In this document: in pieces, positions 9,091 through 19,046 of the stretch
Layout of the letters: every line of letters begins with the position of its first letter
Position numbering within the stretch: the first letter of the stretch is position 1
Notes under the pieces: generated by a model
The model's database searches: none
What the model was told of the DNA's origin: nothing
What the model saw: only the letters and a program-made list of their open reading frames with translations
DNA from: Alphaproteobacteria bacterium
Lineage (GTDB): Bacteria > Pseudomonadota > Alphaproteobacteria > Puniceispirillales > Puniceispirillaceae
Reading direction: 5' to 3'
NCBI GenBank assembly: GCA_016779005.1
Contig: JADHOL010000010.1
Coordinates: forward strand, 1-64,000
Length of the DNA: 64,000 nucleotides
Translations under genes and position numbers: made by a program

Positions 9091-9975
9091 ATGGCAGATG
9101 ATCCGAGCATTAATAAAGATGCGGCAGATGTGCGTATTGTACTCGTAATTGGACCATCTGGTGCGGGTAAATCAACAGCTTTGAATGCGCTTGAGGATGC
9201 GGGCTTCTCGGCAGTGGATAATCTGCCCTTATCTTTAATCGATCAATATATTGCGTTAGAAGTTGAAACAGCAAAACGAAGAATTGCACTTGCTGTTGAC
9301 ATGCGAACGACAGGGTTTGAAAAAAAGGTAGTTACAGGGCTTATTCAAAATTTAAAATCTAAATTTATGGATGCTTGCCAGATTGTCTATATTCATGCGC
9401 ACCCATCTGAAATTATAAAAAGATATCAAACGACAAGACGACATCACCCGCTTGTTAATGCAGGGAATTTAAATGAGGCTATAGAAATAGATTTTGCTGC
9501 AATGGACGGGCTTGACGCATTTGCTGATATCATCTTGGATTCAACTGACTCAGACCCTTCTGGATTTAGAACTATTCTGCTCTCTCGACTTGGATTGCCT
9601 GCTCTTAACCCGGTGCCCCTATCTATCTCGAGTTTTTCCTTCCGTAAAGGTGTCCCTGAAGCAGTGGATTATGTATTTGATACAAGGTTTCTTAATAATC
9701 CTCATTGGCAGGAGGAGCTGCGTCATCTAACAGGCATAGACAGAGAGGTACAGGATTTTGTTCAGGCTGATATTGGATTTCAAGCCTTTATGAGCAATGT
9801 GACACAAATAATAGAATTGGTGCTACCTGCATTGCAACGCACAGGCAGGCCACAATTAGGGGTCGCCTTTGGATGTACAGGGGGGCATCATCGCTCGGTT
9901 TCTTCGGCTGAGTATTTGGCCTCTTGGGCTACAGAAAAACAAATCAAACATGTGCTAGAACATTTAGAATTATAA
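9091..9975 (+). CDS. rapZ: RNase adapter RapZ / P-loop nucleotide-binding protein
   Basis: 294 aa. N-terminal P-loop GPSGAGKS (residues 21-28) with the typical DNLPLSL motif after it. The C-terminal domain has the family signature FGCTGGHHRSV, close to the C-terminus. In E. coli RapZ delivers the sRNA GlmZ to RNase E; in alphaproteobacteria the gene normally lies between hprK and PTS genes and its role is less clear. Here hprK, EIIA-Man and HPr are all missing, and ahcY is the next gene. Start ATG has GGAG nine bases upstream. Confidence 0.92.
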   Translation: MADDPSINKDAADVRIVLVIGPSGAGKSTALNALEDAGFSAVDNLPLSLIDQYIALEVETAKRRIALAVDMRTTGFEKKVVTGLIQNLKSKFMDACQIVYIHAHPSEIIKRYQTTRRHHPLVNAGNLNEAIEIDFAAMDGLDAFADIILDSTDSDPSGFRTILLSRLGLPALNPVPLSISSFSFRKGVPEAVDYVFDTRFLNNPHWQEELRHLTGIDREVQDFVQADIGFQAFMSNVTQIIELVLPALQRTGRPQLGVAFGCTGGHHRSVSSAEYLASWATEKQIKHVLEHLEL

Positions 9976-9985
9976 TAGGAAATTT

Positions 9986-10036
9986 TAATCGAGTATTATA
10001 ATCGAGCATTATCTTCGGGTATTATCGTCGGGCATA
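9986..10036 (+). repeat. 13-bp tandem repeat, 4 degenerate units
   Basis: Four adjacent units of 12-13 bp (consensus TAATCGAGYATTA, drifting to TCKTCGGGYATTA) begin 11 bp after the rapZ stop. The rest of the 276-bp spacer to ahcY holds a second repeat (10203-10246) and no gene that I can support. I looked for SAH- or SAM-type riboswitch conserved elements and did not recognise one. Confidence 0.85.
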
Positions 10037-10202
10037 TTCGGTGGGAACTATAATTGAGCCAATAGAAGAACCCAATGCCAAATGGCAGGGTGATTCTGGC
10101 GGGGACTGGCATTATTTTTAAGGTTCAAACTTAGAAAAATTTTTAAATGCTACTTAAAAAAGGCTATCGCTAGTTTGGTAAGTTTGGTATCACGCTGTAG
10201 AT

Positions 10203-10246
10203 GAATTGCCGTAAACGAATTGCCGTAAATGAATTGGATGGATTTA
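10203..10246 (+). repeat. 14-bp tandem repeat upstream of ahcY
   Basis: GAATTGCCGTAAAC is followed directly by GAATTGCCGTAAAT and a partial third copy (GAATTGGATGG). The block overlaps the region just before the chosen ahcY start and creates an upstream in-frame ATG at 10201 that is probably not used. Confidence 0.8.
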
Positions 10247-10251
10247 AATCA

Positions 10252-11643
10252 ATGAGTGATTATATTATTTCAGATATCAGTCTTGCTGAGTGGGGCCGAA
10301 AAGAACTTTCAATCGGCGAGAGTGAAATGCCTGGTTTGATGGCACTCAGAGAAGAATTTGGGAGCACCAAGCCTCTTAAAGGGGCACGGGTTGCGGGATG
10401 TCTTCATATGACAGTGCAAACAGCGGTGCTTATTGAAACCTTAACTGCACTTGGTGCTGATGTGCGTTGGTCGTCCTGTAATATTTTTTCAACACAAGAC
10501 CACGCTGCTGCTGCAATTGCTCAGTCAGGAGTGCCAGTATTTGCTAAAAAAGGCGAGACATTGGAAGAATATTGGGCCTATGTGGATAAGATTTTCGACT
10601 GGCCTGAAGGTGAAGCTGCCAATATGATACTAGATGATGGCGGTGATGCGACTATGTATATTTTGCTAGGCGCTAAACTTGAAGCTGGCGAAGAGGTTCT
10701 AGAAAACCCTGCCTCAGAAGAGGAAACTTTTCTAAAGCAGCAGATTTTAAAAAGACATCATACGCACAAAGGCTGGTTTACCCGCCAGCGAGATGCCATA
10801 AAAGGGGTTTCGGAAGAGACAACAACAGGGGTTCTTCGACTATATCAGCTCGCTGAACAAGGACAATTACCGTTTCCAGCAATAAATGTGAATGACTCTG
10901 TCACTAAATCAAAATTTGATAACCTATATGGGGTGCGCGAATCATTGGTAGATGGAATACGCCGTGCCACAGATGTTATGCTTGCAGGAAAGGTTGCTTT
11001 GGTATGCGGATTTGGGGATGTGGGCAAAGGCTCTGCTGCCTCCCTTCGTCAGGGCGGCGCACGGGTAATGGTAACCGAAATTGACCCGATATGTGCGTTG
11101 CAGGCCGCTATGGAAGGATATGAAGTTGTCACATTAGATGATGTTGCATCCAAAGCTGATATTTTTGTAACAGCGACAGGCAATAAAGATGTAATAACGC
11201 TTGATCACATGCGTGATATGAAGGATAGAGCGATTGTGTGTAATATCGGTCATTTCGATAATGAAATTCAAGTATCCTCACTATCAAATTACGTATGGAG
11301 CGAAATCAAACCTCAGGTAGATGAAATTGAGTTTCCAGATGGTAAGAGGATGATTTTGCTTGCAAAGGGACGACTTGTTAACCTTGGCTGTGCAACAGGC
11401 CATCCATCTTTTGTTATGTCTGCCTCATTTACGAATCAGGTGTTGGCACAAATCGAATTATGGCAAGATAGCGATAAGTATGAAAATAAAGTCTATACGT
11501 TGCCACGGCATTTGGATGAAAAAGTTGCCGCGCTTCATTTGGATAAAATTGGTGCCAAACTCACCGAATTAAGAGAAGACCAAGCAAATTATATTGGCGT
11601 TGAGCAGCAAGGCCCCTTTAAGTCTGAAGAATATAGGTACTAA
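10252..11643 (+). CDS. ahcY: Adenosylhomocysteinase (S-adenosyl-L-homocysteine hydrolase)
   Basis: 463 aa, the usual length for the bacterial form with the roughly 40-residue insertion. It hydrolyses S-adenosylhomocysteine to adenosine and homocysteine, closing the methylation cycle. Visible are [12 protein letters not shown] near the N-terminus, the substrate segment [12 protein letters not shown], the NAD-binding GFGDVGKG (about residue 250) and the C-terminal [11 protein letters not shown]...FKSEEYRY. I use the ATG at 10252 (MSDYII); the upstream ATG at 10201 adds 17 residues encoded by the tandem repeat. It follows rapZ where PTS genes would normally intervene. Confidence 0.97.
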   Translation: MSDYIISDISLAEWGRKELSIGESEMPGLMALREEFGSTKPLKGARVAGCLHMTVQTAVLIETLTALGADVRWSSCNIFSTQDHAAAAIAQSGVPVFAKKGETLEEYWAYVDKIFDWPEGEAANMILDDGGDATMYILLGAKLEAGEEVLENPASEEETFLKQQILKRHHTHKGWFTRQRDAIKGVSEETTTGVLRLYQLAEQGQLPFPAINVNDSVTKSKFDNLYGVRESLVDGIRRATDVMLAGKVALVCGFGDVGKGSAASLRQGGARVMVTEIDPICALQAAMEGYEVVTLDDVASKADIFVTATGNKDVITLDHMRDMKDRAIVCNIGHFDNEIQVSSLSNYVWSEIKPQVDEIEFPDGKRMILLAKGRLVNLGCATGHPSFVMSASFTNQVLAQIELWQDSDKYENKVYTLPRHLDEKVAALHLDKIGAKLTELREDQANYIGVEQQGPFKSEEYRY

Positions 11644-11656
11644 TTCGGGCATCTAA

Positions 11657-12136
11657 ATGGAATGGACCATAGCTTCTATTGAGGAAGAATCGGTATATAA
11701 TTTAGGGCGTATACTTGCAGATTATGTAAGGCCAGGGGTTGTTTTCTGTCTTTCTGGGGACCTTGGTTCTGGGAAGACAACGCTGGCACGAGCCATCATC
11801 AGGAACGCTTGTAATAATGTTGGCGAGATTCCAAGCCCAACTTTTAACCTTGTTCAAAGCTATGAGGTGGGTGCTGGTTTTGAAATATGGCATCTTGATC
11901 TCTACCGATTAAATAATATCGAAGAGGCAATAATGCTTGGCCTTGAAGAAGCGCTCATAGAGTATTGTTGCATTATTGAATGGCCAGGTCTGATAGAGCC
12001 AATAATGCCTGCTCACAGCATATATATTCAGCTGGATTTTCAAGATAGAAATAGCAGTAGCCTGTCTAACCAGCGTATGATTACTATTAAAACCTCTAAT
12101 CCCATTATGGCGTCTTTTAATGGACTGCACGAATAA
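11657..12136 (+). CDS. tsaE: tRNA threonylcarbamoyladenosine biosynthesis ATPase TsaE
   Basis: 159 aa with Walker A GDLGSGKTT (residues 34-42), the SPTFNLVQSY segment and the IIEWPGLIEP motif typical of the family. It partners TsaB/TsaD to make t6A37 in ANN-decoding tRNAs. It lies 13 bp after ahcY, so probably in one operon. In many alphaproteobacteria tsaE is followed by a sugar kinase (amgK) and a nucleotidyltransferase (murU); here addB follows after 58 bp. Confidence 0.93.
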   Translation: MEWTIASIEEESVYNLGRILADYVRPGVVFCLSGDLGSGKTTLARAIIRNACNNVGEIPSPTFNLVQSYEVGAGFEIWHLDLYRLNNIEEAIMLGLEEALIEYCCIIEWPGLIEPIMPAHSIYIQLDFQDRNSSSLSNQRMITIKTSNPIMASFNGLHE

Positions 12137-12194
12137 TTTAACAGGTCGATAAAAAATACTGCCCTTAAACCTTATCTGAGCTATTATCAAACTG

Positions 12195-15100
12195 ATGATA
12201 AAATCTGGATTTTACACCATCCCAGCTTCACAGGCTTTTGCTGATACTCTTGTAACTGGAATCATAGATAAATTTCCAGAACCAGAACAACTAGCTAGGA
12301 TAGAGCTATATCTGCCGAGTAGAAGAGCTATTTCTTCTATCAAGGAAGCATTTTTAAAGCATCAGAATAAGGGGCCTATATTACTGCCAAAAATGTTCGC
12401 GGTCGGTGAGCCAGATGAAGAGGTTGCTTTAAATATCACTATTGAGAGGCTTGAGTTAGACGAAGCAATTAATGGGTTTGAAAGGCAATGCCTTATTGCA
12501 TCGCAAATACAGCATTTTCCAATTGGTGGCCGGCGAATGGCGCCTGCGCCTGCGATGAAATTAGCATCAAGCTTGTGCGTGCTCATTGACCAGATGCAGC
12601 GTGCAGGCACCCCCTTATCAGCGATAAGGGATGTTCTGCCAGATGAATTATCAACGCATTGGCAGGAAATTTTAAAATTTTTAACCATATTATTTGACTA
12701 TTGGCCTTCTATACTTGCGGAACGGGGGCAAATAGATCCAGTAGCGCGTCAACAGCAATTACTCCAAGCTCAGCTAGATTTCTGGACTAGTCATCCCCCA
12801 AACGTGCCGATAATCCTTGCAGGCTCAACAGGCACTCTGCCTATGACAAGAGCCTTTATGAAAGTAATTTCGCAATTACCAATGGGGGCTGTGATTTTCC
12901 CGGGTATAGAGCTGGATATCGAAGATGCGGACTGGCGTGCTATTGAACAAGACCCAGTTCACCCCTTACATCAAATTGCTCGTTCAATGGTTGAGTTTGA
13001 ATTGCCGTTATCTGAAGTGCGTTATTGGCATGCAACCGAACAGATGCAGCATAAATCAGTGCGCTCCCGGCAGATAATGCTGCGCGAGGTAATGAGACCA
13101 GCCAGTAGAACATCGCAGTGGAGAAGGCTTGCCGTCGACCAGAGCGAATTATCACCTTCCAGCCTTCAAGGATTGACAGTAATGTCAGTGACAGACTCCT
13201 TTCAAGAGGCTGAATTAATTGCAGGATTAATGCGGCAGGCACTCGAAACCCCGAATAAAACAGCGATGCTTATCACCCCAGATAGAATGTTGGCACGAAA
13301 AGTACAAGCAGCATTGATGAGATGGAATATTCTGGTAGATGATTCTGCCGGTAGCGCGCTAATATTATCCAGCCCAGCAAGATTTCTGGCATTAATCATA
13401 CGCGTGGTGCAAGAAGATGCATCCCCTCACGCGCTCAGAGCCTTATTCAAGCATCCATTTGCAACTGCTGGATTGCCAAGAGCTGAATTTACCCATTTGG
13501 CAAATTTATTTGAAGAGCAAATCTTAAGAGGCCCGCTCCCACGAAAAAACTGGGAGAGCTGGACTTTATTAGTGGCCCAAACACCAAAATTAAAGCATTT
13601 CTGGCAGACCTGTTTAGTGCCAGCATTCACCCCATTGCGAGATGCTTTCAAGGCGGTAAACCCATCGCTCGATACCCTTGCGATAGCTCTTATGCAGACA
13701 GCACAAAATTTAGGTGCATTGCCAGAAAATAGAGTAGATGAAAATAGCGCAGATGAAAATCGTGCAGATGAAAATAATGTAGATTCTGGCATAAATGATA
13801 CACAAAGTGACGCTCCCCTTCATATTTACTCAGATTTTGCAGGAGCAGTATTGCTTGAACTTTTATCTGATATGATACGCTTTGGGGGCAGCTATCCACT
13901 TGCTGCATCTGAATTTCACAATACCTTTAGGGTGTTATGTCAAGAAGAGGTGGTAAGAACCCCTTATAATCAGCATCCAAGACTTAAAATTCTGGGTACA
14001 ATCGAAGCACGAATGCAACAAGCAGATACCGTAATACTTGGCGGGTTGAATGAGGGGGTATGGCCACCATTTTCTCAACGAGATATGTGGATTAATAATG
14101 CCTCACGAACTCAATTAGGGTTGCCTGACAGGCATTGGCGTATAGCCCTGTCAGCACATGATTTTATGATGGCAGCAGCATCGCCAGAAGTTATGATAAC
14201 GCGTTCTGTTATCACAGACGGAGCGCCAACCCAAATATCGCGCTGGCTTGCACGATTAGATGCTGTGGTGGCAGCAGCGGGGCTATCATCCTACCTTGAT
14301 AAACAGATACCTGTCTGGATGAAGGCTGTAAATGCACGTAAAATTCCAGATATCGTAAAACCAATTGCGCGGCCAGAGCCAAAGCCAGCCCTTGCCCACA
14401 GACCCTCTCAAATATCAGCAACTGATTTTGATCAATGGATTACAGACCCTTATGGGTTTTATGTTAAGAAAATACTAAAAATTAGACAGAAAAACCCGAT
14501 TGATGAGCCGCCATCTGTGGCGTTGAGAGGATCTCTTATTCATGATGTTATTGCAGAATTTTCAACGCGTTATCCGACTGGGAAATTGCCTGAAGATGCG
14601 CAGGAACAACTTCATAAAATTGTAGATGCGCATTTGTCGAAATGGTCCAATATTGCCTATATCGACCTGTTCTGGAGGCAAAAATTTTCTGTAATTCTAA
14701 ACTGGTTTCTAGAGGAAGAAGGCAGAAGACGTGATGAGCGCTTTCAGGTGGTTGTAGAAAAAGAAGGAAGGCTTGAGCTGCCGGTTGGTCAGCGTTTAAT
14801 TCTTATTACCGCAAGAGCAGATAGAATAGAGCTGCATCCGGGTAATCATTATCAGATAATTGATTATAAATCTGGCAATCCACCCTCAAAGCTAGCGGTA
14901 AGTTCAGGAAGGGCCGTGCAGCTACTTGTCGAAGCGGCAATCCTGTCAAAAGGGGGGTATCGTTTATCTGACAAGACAGCACAGGATATTGAGCTTTTTT
15001 ACTGGCAATTGAAAGGCAGGGAAACAGCACCTGCCAAAATTGACGACGTTACGCCAGATGAGTTTGACGTCTCTATTATTTTTGATCAATTGCTTGCGCT

Positions 15101-15236
15101 GGTTCAGAGTTTTGAGAATGAAGACCAACCCTATTTATCAGAGCCAAATTCAGCACAACGGCCAAAATTCTCGCAAGTAAGGCACCTTGCCAGAATAAAG
15201 GAATGGAGAGCGTTTGAGGTGAATGATGATGGATAA
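12195..15236 (+). CDS. addB: Double-strand break repair protein AddB
   Basis: 1013-aa subunit of the AddAB helicase-nuclease that processes double-strand ends for RecA. The N-terminal half is the inactivated helicase-like region typical of alphaproteobacterial AddB. The motif ILGGLNEGVWPP is near residue 615. The C-terminal PD-(D/E)XK nuclease shows SATDFDQWITDPYGFY, RGSLIHDVIAEF and ARADRIEL...IIDYKSGNPP (about 873-895). Residues 511-530 are a four-unit ENxxD repeat (see 13725-13784). The 3' end overlaps addA by 14 bp, implying coupled translation. Confidence 0.93.
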   Translation: MIKSGFYTIPASQAFADTLVTGIIDKFPEPEQLARIELYLPSRRAISSIKEAFLKHQNKGPILLPKMFAVGEPDEEVALNITIERLELDEAINGFERQCLIASQIQHFPIGGRRMAPAPAMKLASSLCVLIDQMQRAGTPLSAIRDVLPDELSTHWQEILKFLTILFDYWPSILAERGQIDPVARQQQLLQAQLDFWTSHPPNVPIILAGSTGTLPMTRAFMKVISQLPMGAVIFPGIELDIEDADWRAIEQDPVHPLHQIARSMVEFELPLSEVRYWHATEQMQHKSVRSRQIMLREVMRPASRTSQWRRLAVDQSELSPSSLQGLTVMSVTDSFQEAELIAGLMRQALETPNKTAMLITPDRMLARKVQAALMRWNILVDDSAGSALILSSPARFLALIIRVVQEDASPHALRALFKHPFATAGLPRAEFTHLANLFEEQILRGPLPRKNWESWTLLVAQTPKLKHFWQTCLVPAFTPLRDAFKAVNPSLDTLAIALMQTAQNLGALPENRVDENSADENRADENNVDSGINDTQSDAPLHIYSDFAGAVLLELLSDMIRFGGSYPLAASEFHNTFRVLCQEEVVRTPYNQHPRLKILGTIEARMQQADTVILGGLNEGVWPPFSQRDMWINNASRTQLGLPDRHWRIALSAHDFMMAAASPEVMITRSVITDGAPTQISRWLARLDAVVAAAGLSSYLDKQIPVWMKAVNARKIPDIVKPIARPEPKPALAHRPSQISATDFDQWITDPYGFYVKKILKIRQKNPIDEPPSVALRGSLIHDVIAEFSTRYPTGKLPEDAQEQLHKIVDAHLSKWSNIAYIDLFWRQKFSVILNWFLEEEGRRRDERFQVVVEKEGRLELPVGQRLILITARADRIELHPGNHYQIIDYKSGNPPSKLAVSSGRAVQLLVEAAILSKGGYRLSDKTAQDIELFYWQLKGRETAPAKIDDVTPDEFDVSIIFDQLLALVQSFENEDQPYLSEPNSAQRPKFSQVRHLARIKEWRAFEVNDDG
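13725..13784 (+). repeat. In-frame 15-bp tandem repeat (4 units) in addB
   Basis: Four units built on GAAAATnnnGyAGAT encode ENRVD, ENSAD, ENRAD and ENNVD. They lengthen a hydrophilic loop between two conserved blocks of AddB and preserve the frame. Confidence 0.9.
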
Positions 15237-18200
15237 TTCCAGCCTTGCATCTGACCCGAAATTATCTGTTTTTGTTTCTGCTAATGCAGGTACTGGAAAA
15301 ACAAGAGCGCTTACCCACCGCGTTTTTCGGCTTTTGCTAAATGGCGTGAAGCCAGACAGCATATTATGTGTAACCTATACCAAAGCAGCAGCAGCAGAGA
15401 TGCAACAGCGACTGCAAAATACGCTTTCAAAATGGGCTGTATGTAGCGAGAGTGAGCTTATATCTGACTTGACCGAAATGAGCGAGCCTAATCCAAGCCA
15501 GGAGAAAATTCTAATATCAAGGCAGCTATTTGCCAGGATATTAGATAATGAAGATGGCCCTAGAATTGAGACGATACATTCATTTTGTCAGACAATATTA
15601 TCTCGGTTTCCAATAGAGGCAGGTGTGCCTCCTGGATTTGACTTAATCACAGAATCTGAATCAAATGAGATATTACAGCAGCGTCTGCTTGAATTATTTG
15701 CAACTCCAGCACGTCATATTAAACAGAAGTTACATTTTCTGGCTAAAATTACAGATGAGAGGACATTAAGTCAGTATCTCATTCAGATAGTGCAAAAACG
15801 AGATATCATTGAAAAATTCGCAACGGATCCCGCTTCTGCGCGGCGTTTTAAAGAACATTTAAAAACGCAAATTGGATGTAAATCAATGGCTGATTTTTCC
15901 TCTGAAAAATTATCTATGATGGCTCAGATAAAGCAACTTCCATTTCAGAAAATGGCTGATGCGCTTGATGGTGGCGGCAAAAATGATAAAGAAGCAGCTC
16001 TTAAAATCAAACGCTGGGCTGGTTTATTACCAGAGCAGGCAGAAGCAGGGTTTTCATTATTAGTGGATGTTTTCTTTAGTGGGGGCAATCCAAAAACACG
16101 TATCGGCACCAAAGCAGTAAGGGCACTTAATCCTGAATTAGAGGGTGATATATCTGAGGCGCAACGCTTGATTTTAGAGTATATGCAAACCCAAAATGGC
16201 GCTTATACAGGAGAATTAAGTTTTTATATATTATCTCTTGCAGCAGAATTATATCTATCCTTTCAACATCAAAAATTCAGCCGAGGTGTGTTAGATTTTG
16301 ACGATTTGATATTCTTTACAAATCAGCTGCTTCAAAAACAGCAAATCCATGCTTGGGTTAGATGGAAGCTAGAAACGGCTATTCAACATGTTCTGGTTGA
16401 CGAGGCACAAGATACCAGCCCAATGCAATGGTCGGTGATTTCCAACCTTTTGTCAGAGTTTTTTGAATCAGAAGATGAAGCGCCACTGCCAAGGACGTTT
16501 TTTGCTGTTGGGGATTATAAACAGTCAATATATAGTTTTCAGAATGCGGATCCAAACGTGTTTATTGCAAAGCAAGCAGAAATCAAAGAACAGTCAGATC
16601 AATACAAAAAACCATTTAAGCAAGTAAGTCTGTCAAAATCTTATCGCTCATCTGCACCGATACTCTCATTCGTGGATGCGGTTATGCAGGATGAGCGCAT
16701 TATCGGAGTAGGGGATAGCTATGTGCCGCACGGTCTGCATTGGACTAGCCTTTCTGGGTCTGTGGAACTATGGCCAGTTGTGGAATCGCAGAAAAAACCG
16801 CTAACAGCGCCATTTATGCCAGTCGAAATAGAACGTGTTGAAACAGCAGAGGTTATTCTAGCAGAAAAAATAGCCCTGCATATTAAGGCAATTTTGCAGT
16901 CTGGCACAGATAATATTTTGGGCAGAGCTGTGCGCCCAAACGATATTATGATATTGGTGCGAAAGAGAGACTCGTTCCTAGCCAATTTAAGAGCGGCACT
17001 GATTTCAGCAAGAATACCCGTCTCACCCCCAGACCGTGTTATACTGCAAAATCAGATAGAAATTCAGGATTTGCTTGCGCTTGTTGATGTGTGCTTATCA
17101 CCTGAAGATGATTTGCAACTTGCTAGCATTCTTAAGTCACCCTTACTGGAATTACAGGAGGAGGATTTACAAGAACTAGCAATCGCAAGAGGAAAAACCT
17201 CTTTGTTTAGCAGATTACAAGAATATGAAAAATCTGAATGCCGTAAGGGATTGGCATGTCGCAAATTAGTGGAATGGCGATCCCGTGCTGGAACACAGGA
17301 TGTGTTTAGCTTTTTTAATCAGCTTTTAATTGGGGACCGGTTAGTTGATGCATTTATCAAGCGTCTTGGGATAGGGGTTATTGAGAGCTTTAATGGTTTC
17401 TTGCAGGAAATTTTAGCGTTTGAAAAAGCAGGAAATCTAGAGCTAAGCCAATTTGTAAGATCTTTCAGAGATAGCCAAGGCATATTAAAGCGCGATAATA
17501 GCGCTACCGCGTACCCTCAAGTAAGATTGCTAACAATACACGGCTCCAAGGGACTTGAAGCGCCTATAATATACCTGCCCGATATGTTAACTGCTAAAAC
17601 ACCTTCAGATACGCTTACATTCTCTCAAGAATGGATTTACTGGACAGAGAACAGCAATTTTGCACCTTCTTTTATTACAGAGATTAGAAATGCAGAAAAA
17701 GAAAAAATCAAAAGAGAAGATGACCGCTTATTATATGTCGCTCTAACCCGGGCAGAACAAGCTCTTATCATTGCTGGATGGGAAGCACCGGCAAGGCGGG
17801 TTATTAAAAATAGCTGGTATGAATTATTGAAGGACACCTTATCTGACAATCCAGCATGTGTGGATATTGACGGTACCTTAACGCTTCAATTTGCCCCATC
17901 AACAAAAACCCAGAAACAGGACGAGCCATCCATAGAGCAGGAGCAAATAATAGCAGATGTTCCAACTTGGTATGATGAGCTTCCCGATACATATGTTGAG
18001 ACAAAAGGCGCAATTATTCGCCCGTCTGAATGGCTATCAGATACGCAGCAGATTACACCACACAAAAACAGCCAGCTAAAAGCGCTTGAGCGGGGGAAGC
18101 TAATTCATACATTACTTGAGAGGCTCCCATTACTTCATGAATCCGACCAAGCAACATCAGCCATTCGATATATAAAAAAACAAATGCCAACCCTATCTGA

Positions 18201-18597
18201 AGCAGAGGTAACAGCATTGTTTGATGAAGTATATTCTATCCTTCATCATGAGGATTGCAGTGATTTGTTCTCAAATAAGTCATTGGCTGAGGCCGCTATC
18301 ATTGGCAGAATTGGGACGCTGGAAATATCCGGGCAGATAGATAGATTGATTGTCACTGACAGCTATATCAAGCTAGCAGATTTCAAAACCGGACGGCCTT
18401 CTGCCAGCCCTCCCGAGGCATATCTTCGTCAAATGGCGCTTTATATGGGATTGCTAAAACAACTCTATCCAGACAGGTCATTTCATAGTTTTCTTATCTG
18501 GACGCAATCAGCAGAAATCATGCCTCTTTTAAATGAGCAATTGAATGCTTATCTTAATACCAGAACCAGTGTAAACGCATTTAATAACGAAAAATAA
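15223..18597 (+). CDS. addA: Double-strand break repair helicase-nuclease AddA
   Basis: 1124-aa UvrD-type helicase fused to a RecB-like nuclease. Walker A is at ANAGTGKTRALTHR (about residue 20), motif Ia at VTYTKAAAAEM, Walker B at LVDEAQDTSPMQW (about 391), SYRSS and LLTIHGSKGLEAP follow, and LLYVALTRAEQAL is near 830-845. The C-terminal nuclease has GQIDRLIVTD and LADFKTGRP (about 1038-1055) and QMALYMGLL. With AddB it resects double-strand breaks. The start is the first of three consecutive ATGs, overlapping the addB end. Confidence 0.95.
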   Translation: MMMDNSSLASDPKLSVFVSANAGTGKTRALTHRVFRLLLNGVKPDSILCVTYTKAAAAEMQQRLQNTLSKWAVCSESELISDLTEMSEPNPSQEKILISRQLFARILDNEDGPRIETIHSFCQTILSRFPIEAGVPPGFDLITESESNEILQQRLLELFATPARHIKQKLHFLAKITDERTLSQYLIQIVQKRDIIEKFATDPASARRFKEHLKTQIGCKSMADFSSEKLSMMAQIKQLPFQKMADALDGGGKNDKEAALKIKRWAGLLPEQAEAGFSLLVDVFFSGGNPKTRIGTKAVRALNPELEGDISEAQRLILEYMQTQNGAYTGELSFYILSLAAELYLSFQHQKFSRGVLDFDDLIFFTNQLLQKQQIHAWVRWKLETAIQHVLVDEAQDTSPMQWSVISNLLSEFFESEDEAPLPRTFFAVGDYKQSIYSFQNADPNVFIAKQAEIKEQSDQYKKPFKQVSLSKSYRSSAPILSFVDAVMQDERIIGVGDSYVPHGLHWTSLSGSVELWPVVESQKKPLTAPFMPVEIERVETAEVILAEKIALHIKAILQSGTDNILGRAVRPNDIMILVRKRDSFLANLRAALISARIPVSPPDRVILQNQIEIQDLLALVDVCLSPEDDLQLASILKSPLLELQEEDLQELAIARGKTSLFSRLQEYEKSECRKGLACRKLVEWRSRAGTQDVFSFFNQLLIGDRLVDAFIKRLGIGVIESFNGFLQEILAFEKAGNLELSQFVRSFRDSQGILKRDNSATAYPQVRLLTIHGSKGLEAPIIYLPDMLTAKTPSDTLTFSQEWIYWTENSNFAPSFITEIRNAEKEKIKREDDRLLYVALTRAEQALIIAGWEAPARRVIKNSWYELLKDTLSDNPACVDIDGTLTLQFAPSTKTQKQDEPSIEQEQIIADVPTWYDELPDTYVETKGAIIRPSEWLSDTQQITPHKNSQLKALERGKLIHTLLERLPLLHESDQATSAIRYIKKQMPTLSEAEVTALFDEVYSILHHEDCSDLFSNKSLAEAAIIGRIGTLEISGQIDRLIVTDSYIKLADFKTGRPSASPPEAYLRQMALYMGLLKQLYPDRSFHSFLIWTQSAEIMPLLNEQLNAYLNTRTSVNAFNNEK

Positions 18598-18674
18598 ATT
18601 TAAAAAAACTATTTACCAATGGGCAGATTTATTACTAACTATTAAGAATTATTTTTAAGCATAAAGGAATTAGC

Positions 18675-18995
18675 ATGGCTACTAAACACTCAACCGATTC
18701 TAATTTTGACACTGATGTCATAAAAGCAGCTGGACCAATAGTTGTAGATTTTTGGGCTGAATGGTGTGGGCCTTGCCGCGCCATTAGTCCTGCACTGGAA
18801 GAGATTTCAAATTCACTCGAAGGTCAAGTTGATATTGTTAAGGTAAATATTGATGATAATCCAGTAACTCCGCAAAGCTATGGGGTGCGCGGGATCCCAA
18901 CTTTATTAATGTTTAAAAATGGCGAAGTTGTAGCTGAGAAAATTGGCGCATTACCAAAATCCCAGCTAGAACAATGGGTGAAGGAAAACTTATAA
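18675..18995 (+). CDS. trxA: Thioredoxin
   Basis: 106 aa with the catalytic WCGPC (Cys31, Cys34), the cis-proline segment GIPTLLMFKNGE and a charged C-terminus; standard thioredoxin length. It reduces protein disulfides in the cytoplasm. It is separated from addA by 77 bp of AT-rich sequence and followed by a terminator-like hairpin; the ribosome site is AAAGGA. Confidence 0.97.
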   Translation: MATKHSTDSNFDTDVIKAAGPIVVDFWAEWCGPCRAISPALEEISNSLEGQVDIVKVNIDDNPVTPQSYGVRGIPTLLMFKNGEVVAEKIGALPKSQLEQWVKENL

Positions 18996-19006
18996 TCCTC
19001 TATGGT

Positions 19007-19037
19007 AGCCTATCATAAGTTGGGATAGGCTCTCTTT
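19007..19037 (+). terminator. Probable intrinsic terminator of trxA
   Basis: A perfect 8-bp stem AGCCTATC/GATAGGCT with a 9-nt loop, followed by CTCTTT. It sits 12 bp after the trxA stop and before the convergent folC 3' end. The T-run is short, so termination may be partial. Confidence 0.6.
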
Positions 19038-19046
19038 AACCAAAAC

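Noticed and set aside
9976-10251. SAH or SAM riboswitch before ahcY
   Set aside because: The spacer is mostly tandem repeats and I could not match conserved riboswitch cores or pseudoknot elements.
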